Shown: in pieces, positions 8,765-17,586 of the stretch
How positions within the stretch are numbered: position 1 is the first letter of the stretch
Layout: the number at the start of each line of letters is the position of its first letter
Source of the DNA: Candidatus Kuenenia stuttgartensis
Lineage (GTDB): Bacteria; Planctomycetota; Planctomycetia; Planctomycetales; Planctomycetaceae
NCBI GenBank assembly: GCA_945906725.1
Contig: CAMDRI010000001.1
Span: 17,789 to 81,788 of the forward strand
Direction: 5' to 3'
DNA: 64,000 bases
Program-made: the position numbers and the translations under genes
Notes under the pieces: generated by a model
What the model was told of the DNA's origin: nothing
Seen by the model: the letters and a program-made list of their open reading frames with translations, nothing else
Database searches by the model: none

Positions 8765-10105
8765 TCAACCTCGGCGAATCGCTTCCATCGGTGACAGACG
8801 CATAGCCCAGACGGCCGGATACAAGCCGCCGAGTAACCCGATGATGGTGCTGAACACGACGCTAAATGCCAGCAGGCCGGGACTCGCGAACAAGTTCACG
8901 CGGTCGGGCCAGCGAGCATTGACGACGATCGTTACCGTCCAACCAATCAGTCCGCCGAGCACTCCACCACCCAAGCCGAGCGTCGCACTTTCGACTGTGA
9001 TCAGTTTCAAAACGTGCCACGGCGACCAACCATTCGCTTTGAGAATTCCGAATTCGATGACCCGCTCCGTCACGCTCATCAGCATCGTATTGACGATGCT
9101 CAGCACGGCGATCGTCATGCCGATCCCCGTCAGCAGCGCCAGAATCAGATTCAAGTCCTCGCTCAACTCCTTGAAGCGATCGGAAAAATCGGAAGCGTTA
9201 CGAACCTCGACCGGCGAAGGCGGTTTCGATGTCGTGCGAGCAGGTATCGATTCCGCGGTCGCTGAATCCACCTCGGAGTTTGAGCCAGAAAATGTGTTGA
9301 CCAACCAGCCCACGACGCTCTTCGATTCCGACTTGCTCGAACCCTTCGGCTGCCCCAATCCCGCGAGCGAGAGCAACGACATCGGCGAACCGGTGGTCAA
9401 CGGCCGATCTTGCAAGAGTTCTTTGACGCGCCGTCCAACCTCTTCATTCGAAGCGCTGCCATCCGGCTCGACGTAGTACCCGCTGACCGCTTGCGGGTCG
9501 AACCAGCCGAGCTGCCGCAACGTATCACCATCGACCAGAATCGCGATGTCCAGCAGCAACGAACCAACGTGGTACAAGCCGACGATCTCGAAGTCGATGC
9601 CGTTGACGCTCATCGTGTCGCCAATCTTCTTCCGATGCTCCTCGGCGATCTGGCGGCTGATGACGACTTTCTGCTGACCGGCATCGTCCCGCGACAAGAA
9701 TCGCCCCTCAATAATCGACTCGGTGTAAACCCCTTTTCGCAATTTTAGACGCGAGGGGACGTCTACACCGAACAGAAAACGCGGCGGAGCCATCACCGGT
9801 TTGTCCTCGATGATGTTGGCTCGCATCCAAACTTCGGGAGCCACGACATGCACGCCAGGGACGCGCTCCAAGTCCGCCTTCCAATCCTTCGGCAGTCGCG
9901 AGAACAACGGGATCGGCGCGCCCGCCTGCATCACGATCAAACCCGGGATGCTCTTAAAGCTGCGATCAAACGTCTGCTCCAGCCCGCGCGCGACCGAGAA
10001 CAGTCCCACCATCCCCGCGATCGCGACCGTCAGCCCCAGCAACGACAACGCCGAGCGTGCTGGTCGGCTGAGCAAATTGCGAAGGGCGAATTTCCACATG
10101 CTCAC
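8765..10105 (-). CDS. MacB/FtsX-type ABC transporter permease
   Basis: 446 aa. One N-terminal membrane helix (RSALSLLGLTVAIAGMVGLFSVA), a large periplasmic MacB_PCD-like domain, then three C-terminal helices with the FtsX core (ILALLTGIGMTIAVLSIVNTMLMSV ... GGVLGGLIGWTVTIVV). The start is GTG 10105, directly following the leuD TAA, or ATG 10099. No ATPase is adjacent; a LolD-like ATPase sits alone 41 kb away at 51482. The periplasmic segment contains a palindrome (9721-9770) read in frame. Substrate unknown. Confidence 0.87.
   Translation of the reverse strand: MSMWKFALRNLLSRPARSALSLLGLTVAIAGMVGLFSVARGLEQTFDRSFKSIPGLIVMQAGAPIPLFSRLPKDWKADLERVPGVHVVAPEVWMRANIIEDKPVMAPPRFLFGVDVPSRLKLRKGVYTESIIEGRFLSRDDAGQQKVVISRQIAEEHRKKIGDTMSVNGIDFEIVGLYHVGSLLLDIAILVDGDTLRQLGWFDPQAVSGYYVEPDGSASNEEVGRRVKELLQDRPLTTGSPMSLLSLAGLGQPKGSSKSESKSVVGWLVNTFSGSNSEVDSATAESIPARTTSKPPSPVEVRNASDFSDRFKELSEDLNLILALLTGIGMTIAVLSIVNTMLMSVTERVIEFGILKANGWSPWHVLKLITVESATLGLGGGVLGGLIGWTVTIVVNARWPDRVNLFASPGLLAFSVVFSTIIGLLGGLYPAVWAMRLSPMEAIRRG
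9721..9770. repeat. Imperfect palindrome inside the ABC permease gene
   Basis: CGGTGTAAACCCCT and AGGGGACGTCTACACCG form arms that match apart from a 3-nt length difference and one base, around a 19-nt spacer. In the permease frame it encodes about 17 residues (VDVPSRLKLRKGVYTES). It may be an inserted palindromic element or a chance hairpin. Confidence 0.45.
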
Positions 10106-10702
10106 TTAGCTCGCCGCGAAGTGATTCAGATACGGCAATTTCGCCGCTGTCGTCGCGATGCCCGGTTTGTTGTCGAGCAGTTGGCCGAGGAAATCCCACT
10201 GGCCGGTCGTCAGTGACTGACGAGCGCTGTCGGCCATCGTCACTTTGACACAGATCGAGCCGGCGCGAACTTCGCCAGCCATGAGATCGACGGTGACGAC
10301 GAGCTTCGGATCGGCTTGGATCACTACGCCCAGCTTGTCGAGGTCCGCGCGCGAGGCACAGACGCACGGAATTCCCAGCGACGTGCAGTTCCCGAAAAAG
10401 ATTTCCGCGAACGACTCGGCAATGATCGCCTTGACGCCCCAGCGCAGCAGCGATTGCGGAGCGTGCTCACGAGACGATCCGCAACCGAAGTTGCGTCCGG
10501 CGACCAAAACGCTTGCCCCAGTGAATCGCGAATCGTCGAAAGGATGCCGCAAATCCTGCTTGCGATCGTCCTCGAAGGCGTGCTCGCCTAATCCATCGAA
10601 CGTCACGCAACGGAGATAACGGGCGGGAATGATCCGATCCGTATCAATGTCATCCAACAACAACGGCACGGCAGTGCCGGAAACAGTCTCAATGATTTGC
10701 AT
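10106..10702 (-). CDS. leuD: 3-isopropylmalate dehydratase small subunit LeuD
   Basis: 198 aa from ATG 10702 ([30 protein letters not shown]); the 52 upstream codons of the ORF are not part of the family. The LeuD signature [21 protein letters not shown] and the segment [10 protein letters not shown] are clear. It pairs with LeuC (not in the window) to isomerise 2- to 3-isopropylmalate in leucine synthesis. The permease gene starts with no gap after its stop. The 154-nt space to the divergent DUF1501 gene should contain both promoters. Confidence 0.93.
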   Translation of the reverse strand: MQIIETVSGTAVPLLLDDIDTDRIIPARYLRCVTFDGLGEHAFEDDRKQDLRHPFDDSRFTGASVLVAGRNFGCGSSREHAPQSLLRWGVKAIIAESFAEIFFGNCTSLGIPCVCASRADLDKLGVVIQADPKLVVTVDLMAGEVRAGSICVKVTMADSARQSLTTGQWDFLGQLLDNKPGIATTAAKLPYLNHFAAS

Positions 10703-10856
10703 GATTCTCGTCGCGGATTTGTGGAAACAATCTCTCGACAGACGCGACAGCTTAGGTGCTTGCCGCTGAATCGCAAGCGGATTGCCGAACAGTTGCCTGT
10801 TTCGAGACGTCGGCATTACGTTTAGAATCCGGTCTCGCTTCGCCGACCCAGTGAGC

Positions 10857-12302
10857 ATGACGATGTCCGCGACTTGGCACGATCACCAACAGTCAGTCAT
10901 CCGCCCGCCGCGAGTCTCGCGGCGCGAGTGGCTGCGTGTCGGTGGACTAAGTTGGCTGGGACTGAACGAACTTCTGCTCCGCGGACTGCGTCATGAAGCG
11001 ACGGCCTTCGGAAACGACCAGACGAAGCCAGCCGGAAAAGCCAAGCGGTGCGTTTTCATCTTCCTCTTCGGCGGGCCGAGCCACATCGATTTGTGGGACA
11101 TGAAACCGCACGCGCCGGAAAACGTCCGCGGCATCTTTCAGCCTATCGCGACCTCGGCTGCCGGGATTCAACTTTCCGAACTGCTGCCGAATCTCGCTCA
11201 ACAGGCGGACAAGCTCTGTCTGCTGCGGGCGATGACTCACGGTGACCCAGTTCACGGGACCGCCTGCAGCCAAGTCATCACCGGCCGACCGCATCGCCGA
11301 CCCGGCACGACCGACACGCTCGCGCCGGACGATTGGCCCTCTCTCTCTGCAACCGTGATGCGCTACGGCAAAGCGGTCGGCGGGATGCCCTCGTCCGTCG
11401 TGCTGCCGTGGTACTTGATGTTCCCCAGTCAAGGAGCACGCATCGCCGGTCAGTCGGGGGGCCTGATGGGGGAGATGCACAACGCCTTTTTGATCGACGG
11501 CGATCCGAGCCGCGCCGACTTCTCCGTGCCCGGCATTCGGTTGCCCAGCGACGTCCCTGCCGCGCGACTGCTGCGCCGCGAGGGACTGCTCCGCGAAGTG
11601 GACGACGTGCGGCGAGTTCTCAACGAAGGCCCTCGCAGCCAACTGATTGGCGATCAATATCGGCAAGCCTTTTCGATGATCTCCGGCGAGCAAACCGCCG
11701 CCGCGTTCGATCTCGACCGTGAGCCGCCCGCAACTCGCGAACGCTACGGCCCGCACAAATTCGGACAGAGCCTGTTGCTCGCCCGGCGGCTCGTTGAGCG
11801 GGACGTGTCGCTCGTGACCATCAATTGGGACGACGAAACCCGCGACGAAAAGCAGTCTCCCTTCTGGGACACGCATCAGGACAACTTCAACCGGCTGAAG
11901 AAACTGGCTCCCGTTTTTGACCGAGCGTTCGCCGCGTTTCTGTTCGATCTGCACGAGCGCGGATTGCTCGACGACACGCTAGTCGTCGCGCTCGGCGAGT
12001 TCGGACGCTCGCCGAAGATCGGCCAGTTCACACAGAACGCCGCGACGGAGAAGACCGGCCGCGATCACTGGCCGCACGTCTTCACCGCGTTGGTCGCTGG
12101 CGGCGGCACTCCGCGCGGGCACATCTTCGGCGCGTCCGACCGGCTGGGGGCCTATGTCGCCGACAAACCCGTTTCCCCCGCCGACCTCGCCGCCACGATG
12201 CTCACACACCTCGGCGTTGATCCGAGCCAACGGTATCACGCTCCGCTGCTTGGCGAGTCGTTCCCAATCTGCACCGGGCATCCCATCCGCGATTGGAGCT
12301 GA
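10857..12302 (+). CDS. DUF1501 family Tat-exported protein
   Basis: 481 aa from ATG 10857 (ATG 10863 also possible). The N-terminus has a twin-arginine signal ([16 protein letters not shown]), then the DUF1501 hallmarks [20 protein letters not shown] and a C-terminal [11 protein letters not shown] / [17 protein letters not shown]. The family is sulfatase/alkaline-phosphatase-like and highly expanded in Planctomycetota, often beside DUF1549 cytochrome-like proteins; here it is alone. It ends 2 nt before the nif3-like start, suggesting cotranscription. Biochemical role undetermined. Confidence 0.93.
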   Translation: MTMSATWHDHQQSVIRPPRVSRREWLRVGGLSWLGLNELLLRGLRHEATAFGNDQTKPAGKAKRCVFIFLFGGPSHIDLWDMKPHAPENVRGIFQPIATSAAGIQLSELLPNLAQQADKLCLLRAMTHGDPVHGTACSQVITGRPHRRPGTTDTLAPDDWPSLSATVMRYGKAVGGMPSSVVLPWYLMFPSQGARIAGQSGGLMGEMHNAFLIDGDPSRADFSVPGIRLPSDVPAARLLRREGLLREVDDVRRVLNEGPRSQLIGDQYRQAFSMISGEQTAAAFDLDREPPATRERYGPHKFGQSLLLARRLVERDVSLVTINWDDETRDEKQSPFWDTHQDNFNRLKKLAPVFDRAFAAFLFDLHERGLLDDTLVVALGEFGRSPKIGQFTQNAATEKTGRDHWPHVFTALVAGGGTPRGHIFGASDRLGAYVADKPVSPADLAATMLTHLGVDPSQRYHAPLLGESFPICTGHPIRDWS

Positions 12303-12304
12303 TT

Positions 12305-13105
12305 GTGATTCGACTGCAAGAGGTCGTCACGTTTCTGCGCGAGTTCGCGCCGCCGGAACTCGCCGAAGATTGGGACAACGTCGGCCTGCTGATCGGCGAC
12401 CAGGCCGACGAAATTCAATCGGCCCTGACCTGCCTGACGTTGTCTCCGAACGTGGCCGATGAAGCGATTTCGCGCGGCGTGCAATTGATCGTCACGCACC
12501 ATCCGGTGCTATTCCGCCCCATTCAGCGTCTGACGGCTGAGACTTCCGAAGGCCGCATGCTGCTGTCACTCATTCGTGCCGGCATCTCGGTCTACAGCCC
12601 ACACACCAGCTACGACAGCGCCGCCGACGGCATCAACGCTCAACTGGCGAGGCTCTTCGACTTGCGAGACATCCAACCTTTGCGGCCCAAGCCCGCGCTC
12701 GCGACTGAGACACAGCTCGCCGGCTCAGGACGCTTCGGAACATTGCCAAACACAACGTCGCTTTGCAAATTGATCGATCGCATCAAACCCGCTCTGCGAG
12801 TCTCGACCGTGCAATTCGTCGGCAACTTGGATCGACCGATCATGAAGCTCGGCATCGCCTGCGGCGCGGCGGCGGAGTTCCTGCGCGACGCCGCCCAGCA
12901 CGGCTGCGAGGCGCTCCTAACCGGCGAGGCCCGCTTCCATTCGTGCCTCGAAGCCCAAGCTGCGAACATCGCCCTCATCCTGCCCGGCCACTTCGCCACT
13001 GAACGCCCCGCGATGGAACAACTCGCAAACGTGCTGCGATCGCGATTCGACGAGTTGGTCGTTCAAGCCAGTCAGAACGAATACGATCCGGTGAAATTCT
13101 GCTGA
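12305..13105 (+). CDS. Nif3-like dinuclear metal centre protein
   Basis: The ORF track uses TTG 12293; GTG 12305 follows GGAG at 6-nt spacing and gives the usual family N-terminus (MIRLQEVVTFLREFAPPELAEDWDNVGLLIG), 266 aa. Metal-binding motifs HHPVLF, SPHTSYDSA and the C-terminal LILPGHFATERPAM are present. The family forms hexamers with a dinuclear metal site and is often annotated as a GTP cyclohydrolase I type 2 relative; its true substrate is unsettled. Confidence 0.9.
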   Translation: MIRLQEVVTFLREFAPPELAEDWDNVGLLIGDQADEIQSALTCLTLSPNVADEAISRGVQLIVTHHPVLFRPIQRLTAETSEGRMLLSLIRAGISVYSPHTSYDSAADGINAQLARLFDLRDIQPLRPKPALATETQLAGSGRFGTLPNTTSLCKLIDRIKPALRVSTVQFVGNLDRPIMKLGIACGAAAEFLRDAAQHGCEALLTGEARFHSCLEAQAANIALILPGHFATERPAMEQLANVLRSRFDELVVQASQNEYDPVKFC

Positions 13106-13141
13106 TCTGAAATCTCAAATCTGAAAATTTAAATTCACGTC

Positions 13142-13555
13142 ATGCCCGAACGCACTCCCGCCACACTCTGGACGCGAGCGATGCGTCTTCGCTGTCCGCG
13201 CTGCGGTGAAGGCAAGCTCTTCGCCGGTTGGTTCGACATGCACGAGCGTTGCTCCACGTGCCACCTCAAGTACCAACGCGCCCCTGGCTATTTTCTCGGA
13301 TCAACGTACTTCAATTACGGCCAGACGACGGCGACGATGGCAGCCGCGTACCTAATCCTGCATTTCGGCTACGACGTCCCGAAGAATTGGATCGTCCCGC
13401 CGCTGGCCACCTATTGCGTGCTCTGGACGCTGTTCTGGTTCCGCTATGCCCGAGCGCTGTGGCTGGCGTTCGACTGCTTCTTCGATCCGACCGACTTCGA
13501 ATCGGATGACGGCACCGGCGACGAGTACCACAACTCAATGTCGCCGCAAGATTGA
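13142..13555 (+). CDS. DUF983 membrane protein
   Basis: 137 aa. It starts with a four-Cys zinc ribbon (LRCPRCGEGKLF ... HERCSTCHLKYQ) followed by two membrane helices (TTATMAAAYLILHFGY and IVPPLATYCVLWTLFWFRYARALWLAF). This layout is typical of DUF983, a family frequently found beside cytochrome oxidase genes. That fits its position abutting the 3' end of the large respiratory cluster, on the opposite strand. Function unknown. Confidence 0.85.
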   Translation: MPERTPATLWTRAMRLRCPRCGEGKLFAGWFDMHERCSTCHLKYQRAPGYFLGSTYFNYGQTTATMAAAYLILHFGYDVPKNWIVPPLATYCVLWTLFWFRYARALWLAFDCFFDPTDFESDDGTGDEYHNSMSPQD

Positions 13556-13559
13556 GAAT

Positions 13560-13880
13560 TCATGCAGTCGCCGGCGACGCACCATCAGGCAATAGATTCA
13601 ACGAGTTTGCGTCGGCGGTGAATCCGCCGTACTGCCCCAACGCTTCGAGGGCCGCGTTCTCCCGGCGGCTCAACGAGTACACGCAGAACGCGACACCCCC
13701 CGCCAGGCTGAAGATCATCCCCATCATGAAGAGGATCGAATACATGTAGGCCCGCGGCAGCAACGAGTCCTGTTCGTTGGCAATCTTGCACATCGGACAC
13801 GCCTGAGCCGGCTGAGCCACCGGGCCGAACATCCCGATCCCCAAAACCAACGCGGCCAGCAACAACATTTTGCGAGTCAT
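13560..13880 (-). CDS. Small exported membrane protein with CPMC motif
   Basis: 106 aa with a signal peptide (MTRKMLLLAALVLGIGMFGPVAQPAQA), a CPMCKIAN motif directly after the predicted cleavage site and one membrane helix (MYSILFMMGMIFSLAGGVAFCVYSL). It is the last gene of the minus-strand respiratory cluster, 37 nt after the DUF420 gene. The Cys-X-X-Cys next to Sco/DUF420 suggests, as inference only, a redox or copper role in oxidase assembly. Confidence 0.7.
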   Translation of the reverse strand: MTRKMLLLAALVLGIGMFGPVAQPAQACPMCKIANEQDSLLPRAYMYSILFMMGMIFSLAGGVAFCVYSLSRRENAALEALGQYGGFTADANSLNLLPDGASPATA

Positions 13881-13917
13881 TTGGAATTCCTCTCGTCCCC
13901 TCGGAGCAGCACGCAGT

Positions 13918-14409
13918 TTACGAACTCTGCCAGTGATACGCCAAGAAGTAAATCATCACGCCCGTCACCGACACGTACACCCAAATTGGAAACGTCACCT
14001 TCGCGATTCGCCGATGCCCCGCCCAATTCGGAGGCTGCCCATGCCGCTCGGCCTTGTCCGCCGCCAGCCCCTTCCAAATGGTCAGCGGAGCGAGCACTGC
14101 CACAAAGAACGCCAAGAACACATGGCTGATCAGGATCGAATAATAAATCGGTCGAATCAGCCCGACTCCGACGAAGGCTTTGGAGCCGCTGCCGGTGTAG
14201 CTCTTGAGCACTCCGTGGTACACGAGATAGCAGACCAGAAACACCGCCGACACGGCAAACGCCGCCAGCATCGTCCGCTTGTGAGCGTCCCGCTGTCCGC
14301 GACGAATCAATCGCCAACCGAGCAGCAACAACACCGTCGCCAACCCATTCAGCGACGCATTGAGCGGCGGCAGCCACAGCACCCAGTCAGGAACGTCAGG
14401 CTTCGTCAT
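13918..14409 (-). CDS. DUF420 family membrane protein (CtaM-like)
   Basis: 163 aa, four to five membrane helices (LPPLNASLNGLATVLLLLG, TMLAAFAVSAVFLVCYLVYHGV, YYSILISHVFLAFFVAVLAPLTIW, VYVSVTGVMIYFLAY). DUF420 proteins, including CtaM of Staphylococcus, are needed to mature heme-copper oxidases. Its start overlaps the Sco gene by 4 nt, indicating translational coupling. A second ORF in another frame (13877-14377) is a shadow. Confidence 0.85.
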   Translation of the reverse strand: MTKPDVPDWVLWLPPLNASLNGLATVLLLLGWRLIRRGQRDAHKRTMLAAFAVSAVFLVCYLVYHGVLKSYTGSGSKAFVGVGLIRPIYYSILISHVFLAFFVAVLAPLTIWKGLAADKAERHGQPPNWAGHRRIAKVTFPIWVYVSVTGVMIYFLAYHWQSS

Positions 14410-15239
14410 TCGGACTTCGACCTTCCTTCGTCATTTGGTATTTCTTTCTTCGTCATTTTCCCCAACCGCTTCTTCAACTCGCGCCGCAACTGCGAAAACT
14501 CCGCCTCATCGGTCGAGAGCCACTTGCCCTGCACGACCCCGTGCTCATCGACCAGCAGCACGTTATTCGTGTGGATGAACTCGAAACCAGGTGCCCGCTG
14601 TTCGCCCTCCGCCTCTTGCACCGGCATCAGAAAGCTGCCATTGATCAGCCGATAGATTTTGTCCTTCTGGCCTGTCGGATCGGTGAGAAACAGCCAGCGA
14701 TCCGAATCGGCTTCGTAACCAGCGGCGTATTTGGAAAGCTGCTCTGGCTGATCTCGTTCGGGATCGACGGTAATCGTCACCAGCCGCAGATCGGTGTCCG
14801 CGAGGAACTCCTTCTGCAAGCGTTGCATCGCCGCCGAGACTTTCGCGCACGGCCCCGCGCAATTCGTGAAGATGAAACTCACGACCCACGGATGCCCTTC
14901 GAGGTCCGACTTGTGAACCACACGCCCACATCGCTCGGTCAGTTCAAAATCCGAGATGCCGGCGTCGCTCCATTTCATCTCAACCTTCAAGACTTTCGGC
15001 CGGCCGTCGCCGGAGTCTTCCTCCTCGATCGTGTCCTTCCCGCGAGCGAACGGATTCAAACCGGCGTTGTCCGAGTCTCCGCGACCGCGCATCCCAAATG
15101 CGACCCAAGCTCCGATCAATACAAAGCAAAACAATCCGTTGATCACGAAAAACCATCGCAGCGCGCTGGGTGGGCCACTCGGTTGCAGCGGCGCGTCATT
15201 TGCCGGCGTTGAGTTGTCCGTCGAAGAACTATCGGACAT
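14406..15239 (-). CDS. SCO1/SenC family copper chaperone
   Basis: 277 aa with an N-terminal membrane anchor (ALRWFFVINGLFCFVLIGAWVAF) and a thioredoxin-like domain. The copper site FTNCAGPCAKVS (CxxxC) and a C-terminal His in FIHTNNVLLVDEHG are present. Sco proteins deliver copper to, or reduce, the CuA site of CoxB. It overlaps the upstream ABC permease by 11 nt and the DUF420 gene by 4 nt, so it belongs to the cox transcription unit. Confidence 0.92.
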   Translation of the reverse strand: MSDSSSTDNSTPANDAPLQPSGPPSALRWFFVINGLFCFVLIGAWVAFGMRGRGDSDNAGLNPFARGKDTIEEEDSGDGRPKVLKVEMKWSDAGISDFELTERCGRVVHKSDLEGHPWVVSFIFTNCAGPCAKVSAAMQRLQKEFLADTDLRLVTITVDPERDQPEQLSKYAAGYEADSDRWLFLTDPTGQKDKIYRLINGSFLMPVQEAEGEQRAPGFEFIHTNNVLLVDEHGVVQGKWLSTDEAEFSQLRRELKKRLGKMTKKEIPNDEGRSKSE

Positions 15240-16086
15240 TGATCACGCTCCTGCGGTGAGTCAGCCAGCAGGCCAGCGTCACCGTCAACACACAGAATCC
15301 ATACGTCGCCGCGAAACAGGTCCACAGACTCGGCAACGAACTGCTCGCCGAGACGTCAGCCAATGCCGGTGACATCAGCCGTCGCAGGCCAGCCACTCCG
15401 TAGGTCAACGGATTCAACCGCATCACCCACGACAACCAGCCCGACTCCGGAACGGGAAAGAACGAACCAGACAATAACCACATCGGCATCAGAAACACGC
15501 TCATCAAAGCATGAAACCCTTGCGTCGAATCGAGCGACCAAGCCATCGAATATCCCAGTGCCGTCAGTGCGAACGCCACCAACCCCAAGAAGCCGACCAT
15601 CGCCAGCCAACCGACTGGTGACAAGTGCCAACCCAGGCTCGGCCCCAATCCCACAAAATGCAACAGCGGCCCGATCACCAAAAACAACGCCGCCTGAATC
15701 AGTGCGAGCAATGTTCCGCCCGACAGTTTCCCCAAGACCAACGCTAATCGTGGCACCGGCGCTACGAGCACCCCCTGCAAGAACCCTTCGCGACGATCCT
15801 CGATGATCGATATCGTCGAAAAGATCGCCGTGAACAACACAATCATCACCGTCACGCCGGGAAAGAAATATTCCTGATAGCTCATCTCGCTGGGTGCCCA
15901 TTCCGGAGCCTGAAATGACCCGCGCAATCCGGCTCCGAACAGCACCCAGAAAATCAACGGCTGTCCCAATGCCCCGACGACGCGCGACCGCTGCCGAAAG
16001 AACCGCAGCAGCTCACGCCACGTCAACGTCCAGACTGGCAGCCAGAAGGCCAGAGATCGTCTGAAAGTTCGGTCAACCGATTCCAC
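15229..16086 (-). CDS. ABC-2 type transporter permease
   Basis: 285 aa with six predicted helices (for example RVVGALGQPLIFWVLFGAGLRG, VTVMIVLFTAIFSTISIIEDRREGFLQG, FHALMSVFLMPMWLLSGSFFP). The EDRREGFLQG cytoplasmic loop and MRLNPLTYGVAGLR are typical of DrrB/NodJ/NosY relatives. Its ATPase is the gene just upstream, across a palindromic element. The position between coxD and Sco recalls NosF/NosY, which serve copper-enzyme maturation; a comparable role here is only an inference. Confidence 0.87.
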   Translation of the reverse strand: MESVDRTFRRSLAFWLPVWTLTWRELLRFFRQRSRVVGALGQPLIFWVLFGAGLRGSFQAPEWAPSEMSYQEYFFPGVTVMIVLFTAIFSTISIIEDRREGFLQGVLVAPVPRLALVLGKLSGGTLLALIQAALFLVIGPLLHFVGLGPSLGWHLSPVGWLAMVGFLGLVAFALTALGYSMAWSLDSTQGFHALMSVFLMPMWLLSGSFFPVPESGWLSWVMRLNPLTYGVAGLRRLMSPALADVSASSSLPSLWTCFAATYGFCVLTVTLACWLTHRRSVINVR

Positions 16087-16106
16087 AATGTTCCTCGACG
16101 ATTCAA

Positions 16107-16203
16107 AACCGGGTAACCGGATAACGGAGAATGAGGAACGAGCAACGAAGTGCTTGTCTTGTCATCCCCAATTCCTCATTCTCCGTTATCCAGTTACCCG
16201 GTT
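16107..16203. repeat. Long palindromic element at the end of the ABC ATPase gene
   Basis: Arms of 32 nt (16107-16138 and 16172-16203) are identical at 31 of 32 positions when reverse-complemented, with a 33-nt spacer. The right arm contains the last codons (RVTG) and the TAA stop of the ABC ATPase gene. RNA from either strand would form a very stable hairpin in the middle of the operon. Confidence 0.9.
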
Positions 16204-17148
16204 CGTGTTTTCTGTTTCTTCCCAGAATCGGTGTCCTGTCTTCGCGATGAACACATCTTCTAGCGAAGGCTTGCCCAACGACACGGAAGTAATCTCGTTC
16301 GGAAACGCTTCGACAAGCTCGCGCAACAGTTCGTGTCCCTGAGCTCTCTCGATTCGCAGCGTCTGACCGAGTAGCTTGGGTTCGATCCCAAATCGCTCGG
16401 TGATCCTCTGCGATAATCTTGTCGGCTCGTCCGCAGAAATCGTCAGGCAATCACCGCCGATCTCAGCTCGCAACTCAGCGGGAGTTCCCAGCGCAACCAA
16501 CTGGCCGCGATCCAACAGGCCCAGCCGGTCGCACTTCTCGGCCTCTTCCATCAAATGTGTCGTGACCACAATCGTCACTCCGTTCTGACTGCGAAGCTGC
16601 TGTAAGTAGCGCCACAAATCATGCCGCGCGCCGGGATCGAGTCCCGTGCTCGGCTCATCCAGCAGCAGCAATTCCGGATCGTGTAGCATCCCCTTCGCGA
16701 TTTCCGCTCGTCGCTGCAGGCCGCCGGACAACGAATTGACCGAGGCGTGCATGCGATCGGTCAAACCCAGTCGAGCCAACCGATCGTCGATCCGCGTTGC
16801 TAATTCCAGGCCACGCAGTCCGTAAAGATGCCCCTGATGGACGAGGTTCTCCCGCACCGTCAATCGCCGATCCAAGCTGGGAGCTTGAAACGAGACTCCA
16901 ATTCGTTGCCGAATCGCGGCCGAGTTCGTCGCGACGTCTCGATCCAGCACGCTCACATGCCCCGACTGAACCGGCAGCAACGTCGAGAGCACTCGAAACA
17001 GCGTCGTCTTGCCGCCACCATTGGGTCCGAGCAATCCGAAGATTTCACCACGACGAATCTCGAACGTCACTCGGTTGAGCGCCAGTCGTTCGCCATAGGC
17101 ATGAGACAAGTCATCGACACGAATGGCGATCATGGTGTGGGACAGCAA
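16186..17148 (-). CDS. ABC transporter ATP-binding protein (DrrA/NosF type)
   Basis: 320 aa. Walker A GPNGGGKTT, signature LSGGLQRRAEIAKG, Walker B LLLLDEPSTGLD, H-loop VTTHLMEEAEKCD, and a C-terminal regulatory extension of about 90 aa. It pairs with the ABC-2 permease 99 nt downstream. The final residues and the stop codon lie inside a palindromic element, so the original C-terminus may have been altered. It starts 6 nt after the coxD stop, so it is cotranscribed with the oxidase genes. Confidence 0.92.
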   Translation of the reverse strand: MLSHTMIAIRVDDLSHAYGERLALNRVTFEIRRGEIFGLLGPNGGGKTTLFRVLSTLLPVQSGHVSVLDRDVATNSAAIRQRIGVSFQAPSLDRRLTVRENLVHQGHLYGLRGLELATRIDDRLARLGLTDRMHASVNSLSGGLQRRAEIAKGMLHDPELLLLDEPSTGLDPGARHDLWRYLQQLRSQNGVTIVVTTHLMEEAEKCDRLGLLDRGQLVALGTPAELRAEIGGDCLTISADEPTRLSQRITERFGIEPKLLGQTLRIERAQGHELLRELVEAFPNEITSVSLGKPSLEDVFIAKTGHRFWEETENTNRVTG

Positions 17149-17154
17149 CCGATC

Positions 17155-17529
17155 TTAGTCCACGGCGGCGGCCGATCCGTGATGCGCCGCCGCGCGGGCC
17201 TGGTGCTCCGCAAAATCATCGAGTTGCGGGACTTCTTGCGTGTAGTAGTGCTCGCCGATATCGGGCGTCAGAGCCAGCGGCAAACCCAGCGCGAGAATCG
17301 TCGTCGGCGCGAGCAGCACGTACTTCCAACCCCGCTCGAACTTCAAGTGCATGAACCACGCCATCACGCACAGCGCCTTGCACGTCGCCACCGAAAGCAC
17401 GGCGACCACTTTGACGCCCCAAGGCAACTCCACCACATCCGCCATGATCGAGATCAACGTAAAGACGCACAGCGCGCCGAAGATGACCGCGTACTTGGGA
17501 TGTTCGTGCTGGGAATGCTCGTCGTGCAT
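17155..17529 (-). CDS. Cytochrome c oxidase subunit IV
   Basis: 124 aa, His-rich start (MHDEHSQHEHPKYAVIFGAL) and three membrane helices (FGALCVFTLISIMADVV, VKVVAVLSVATCKALCVMAWFMHLKFE, YVLLAPTTILALGLPLAL). The MAWFMHLKFE segment is typical of the prokaryotic COX4/CyoD-like family. It is a small accessory oxidase subunit, encoded 57 nt after coxC and 6 nt before the ABC ATPase. Confidence 0.85.
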   Translation of the reverse strand: MHDEHSQHEHPKYAVIFGALCVFTLISIMADVVELPWGVKVVAVLSVATCKALCVMAWFMHLKFERGWKYVLLAPTTILALGLPLALTPDIGEHYYTQEVPQLDDFAEHQARAAAHHGSAAAVD

Positions 17530-17586
17530 GACTCAAAATCCTTGTCCGCCAGCGAAGGTGGGATAGACCATTTCAGATGTCAGATC

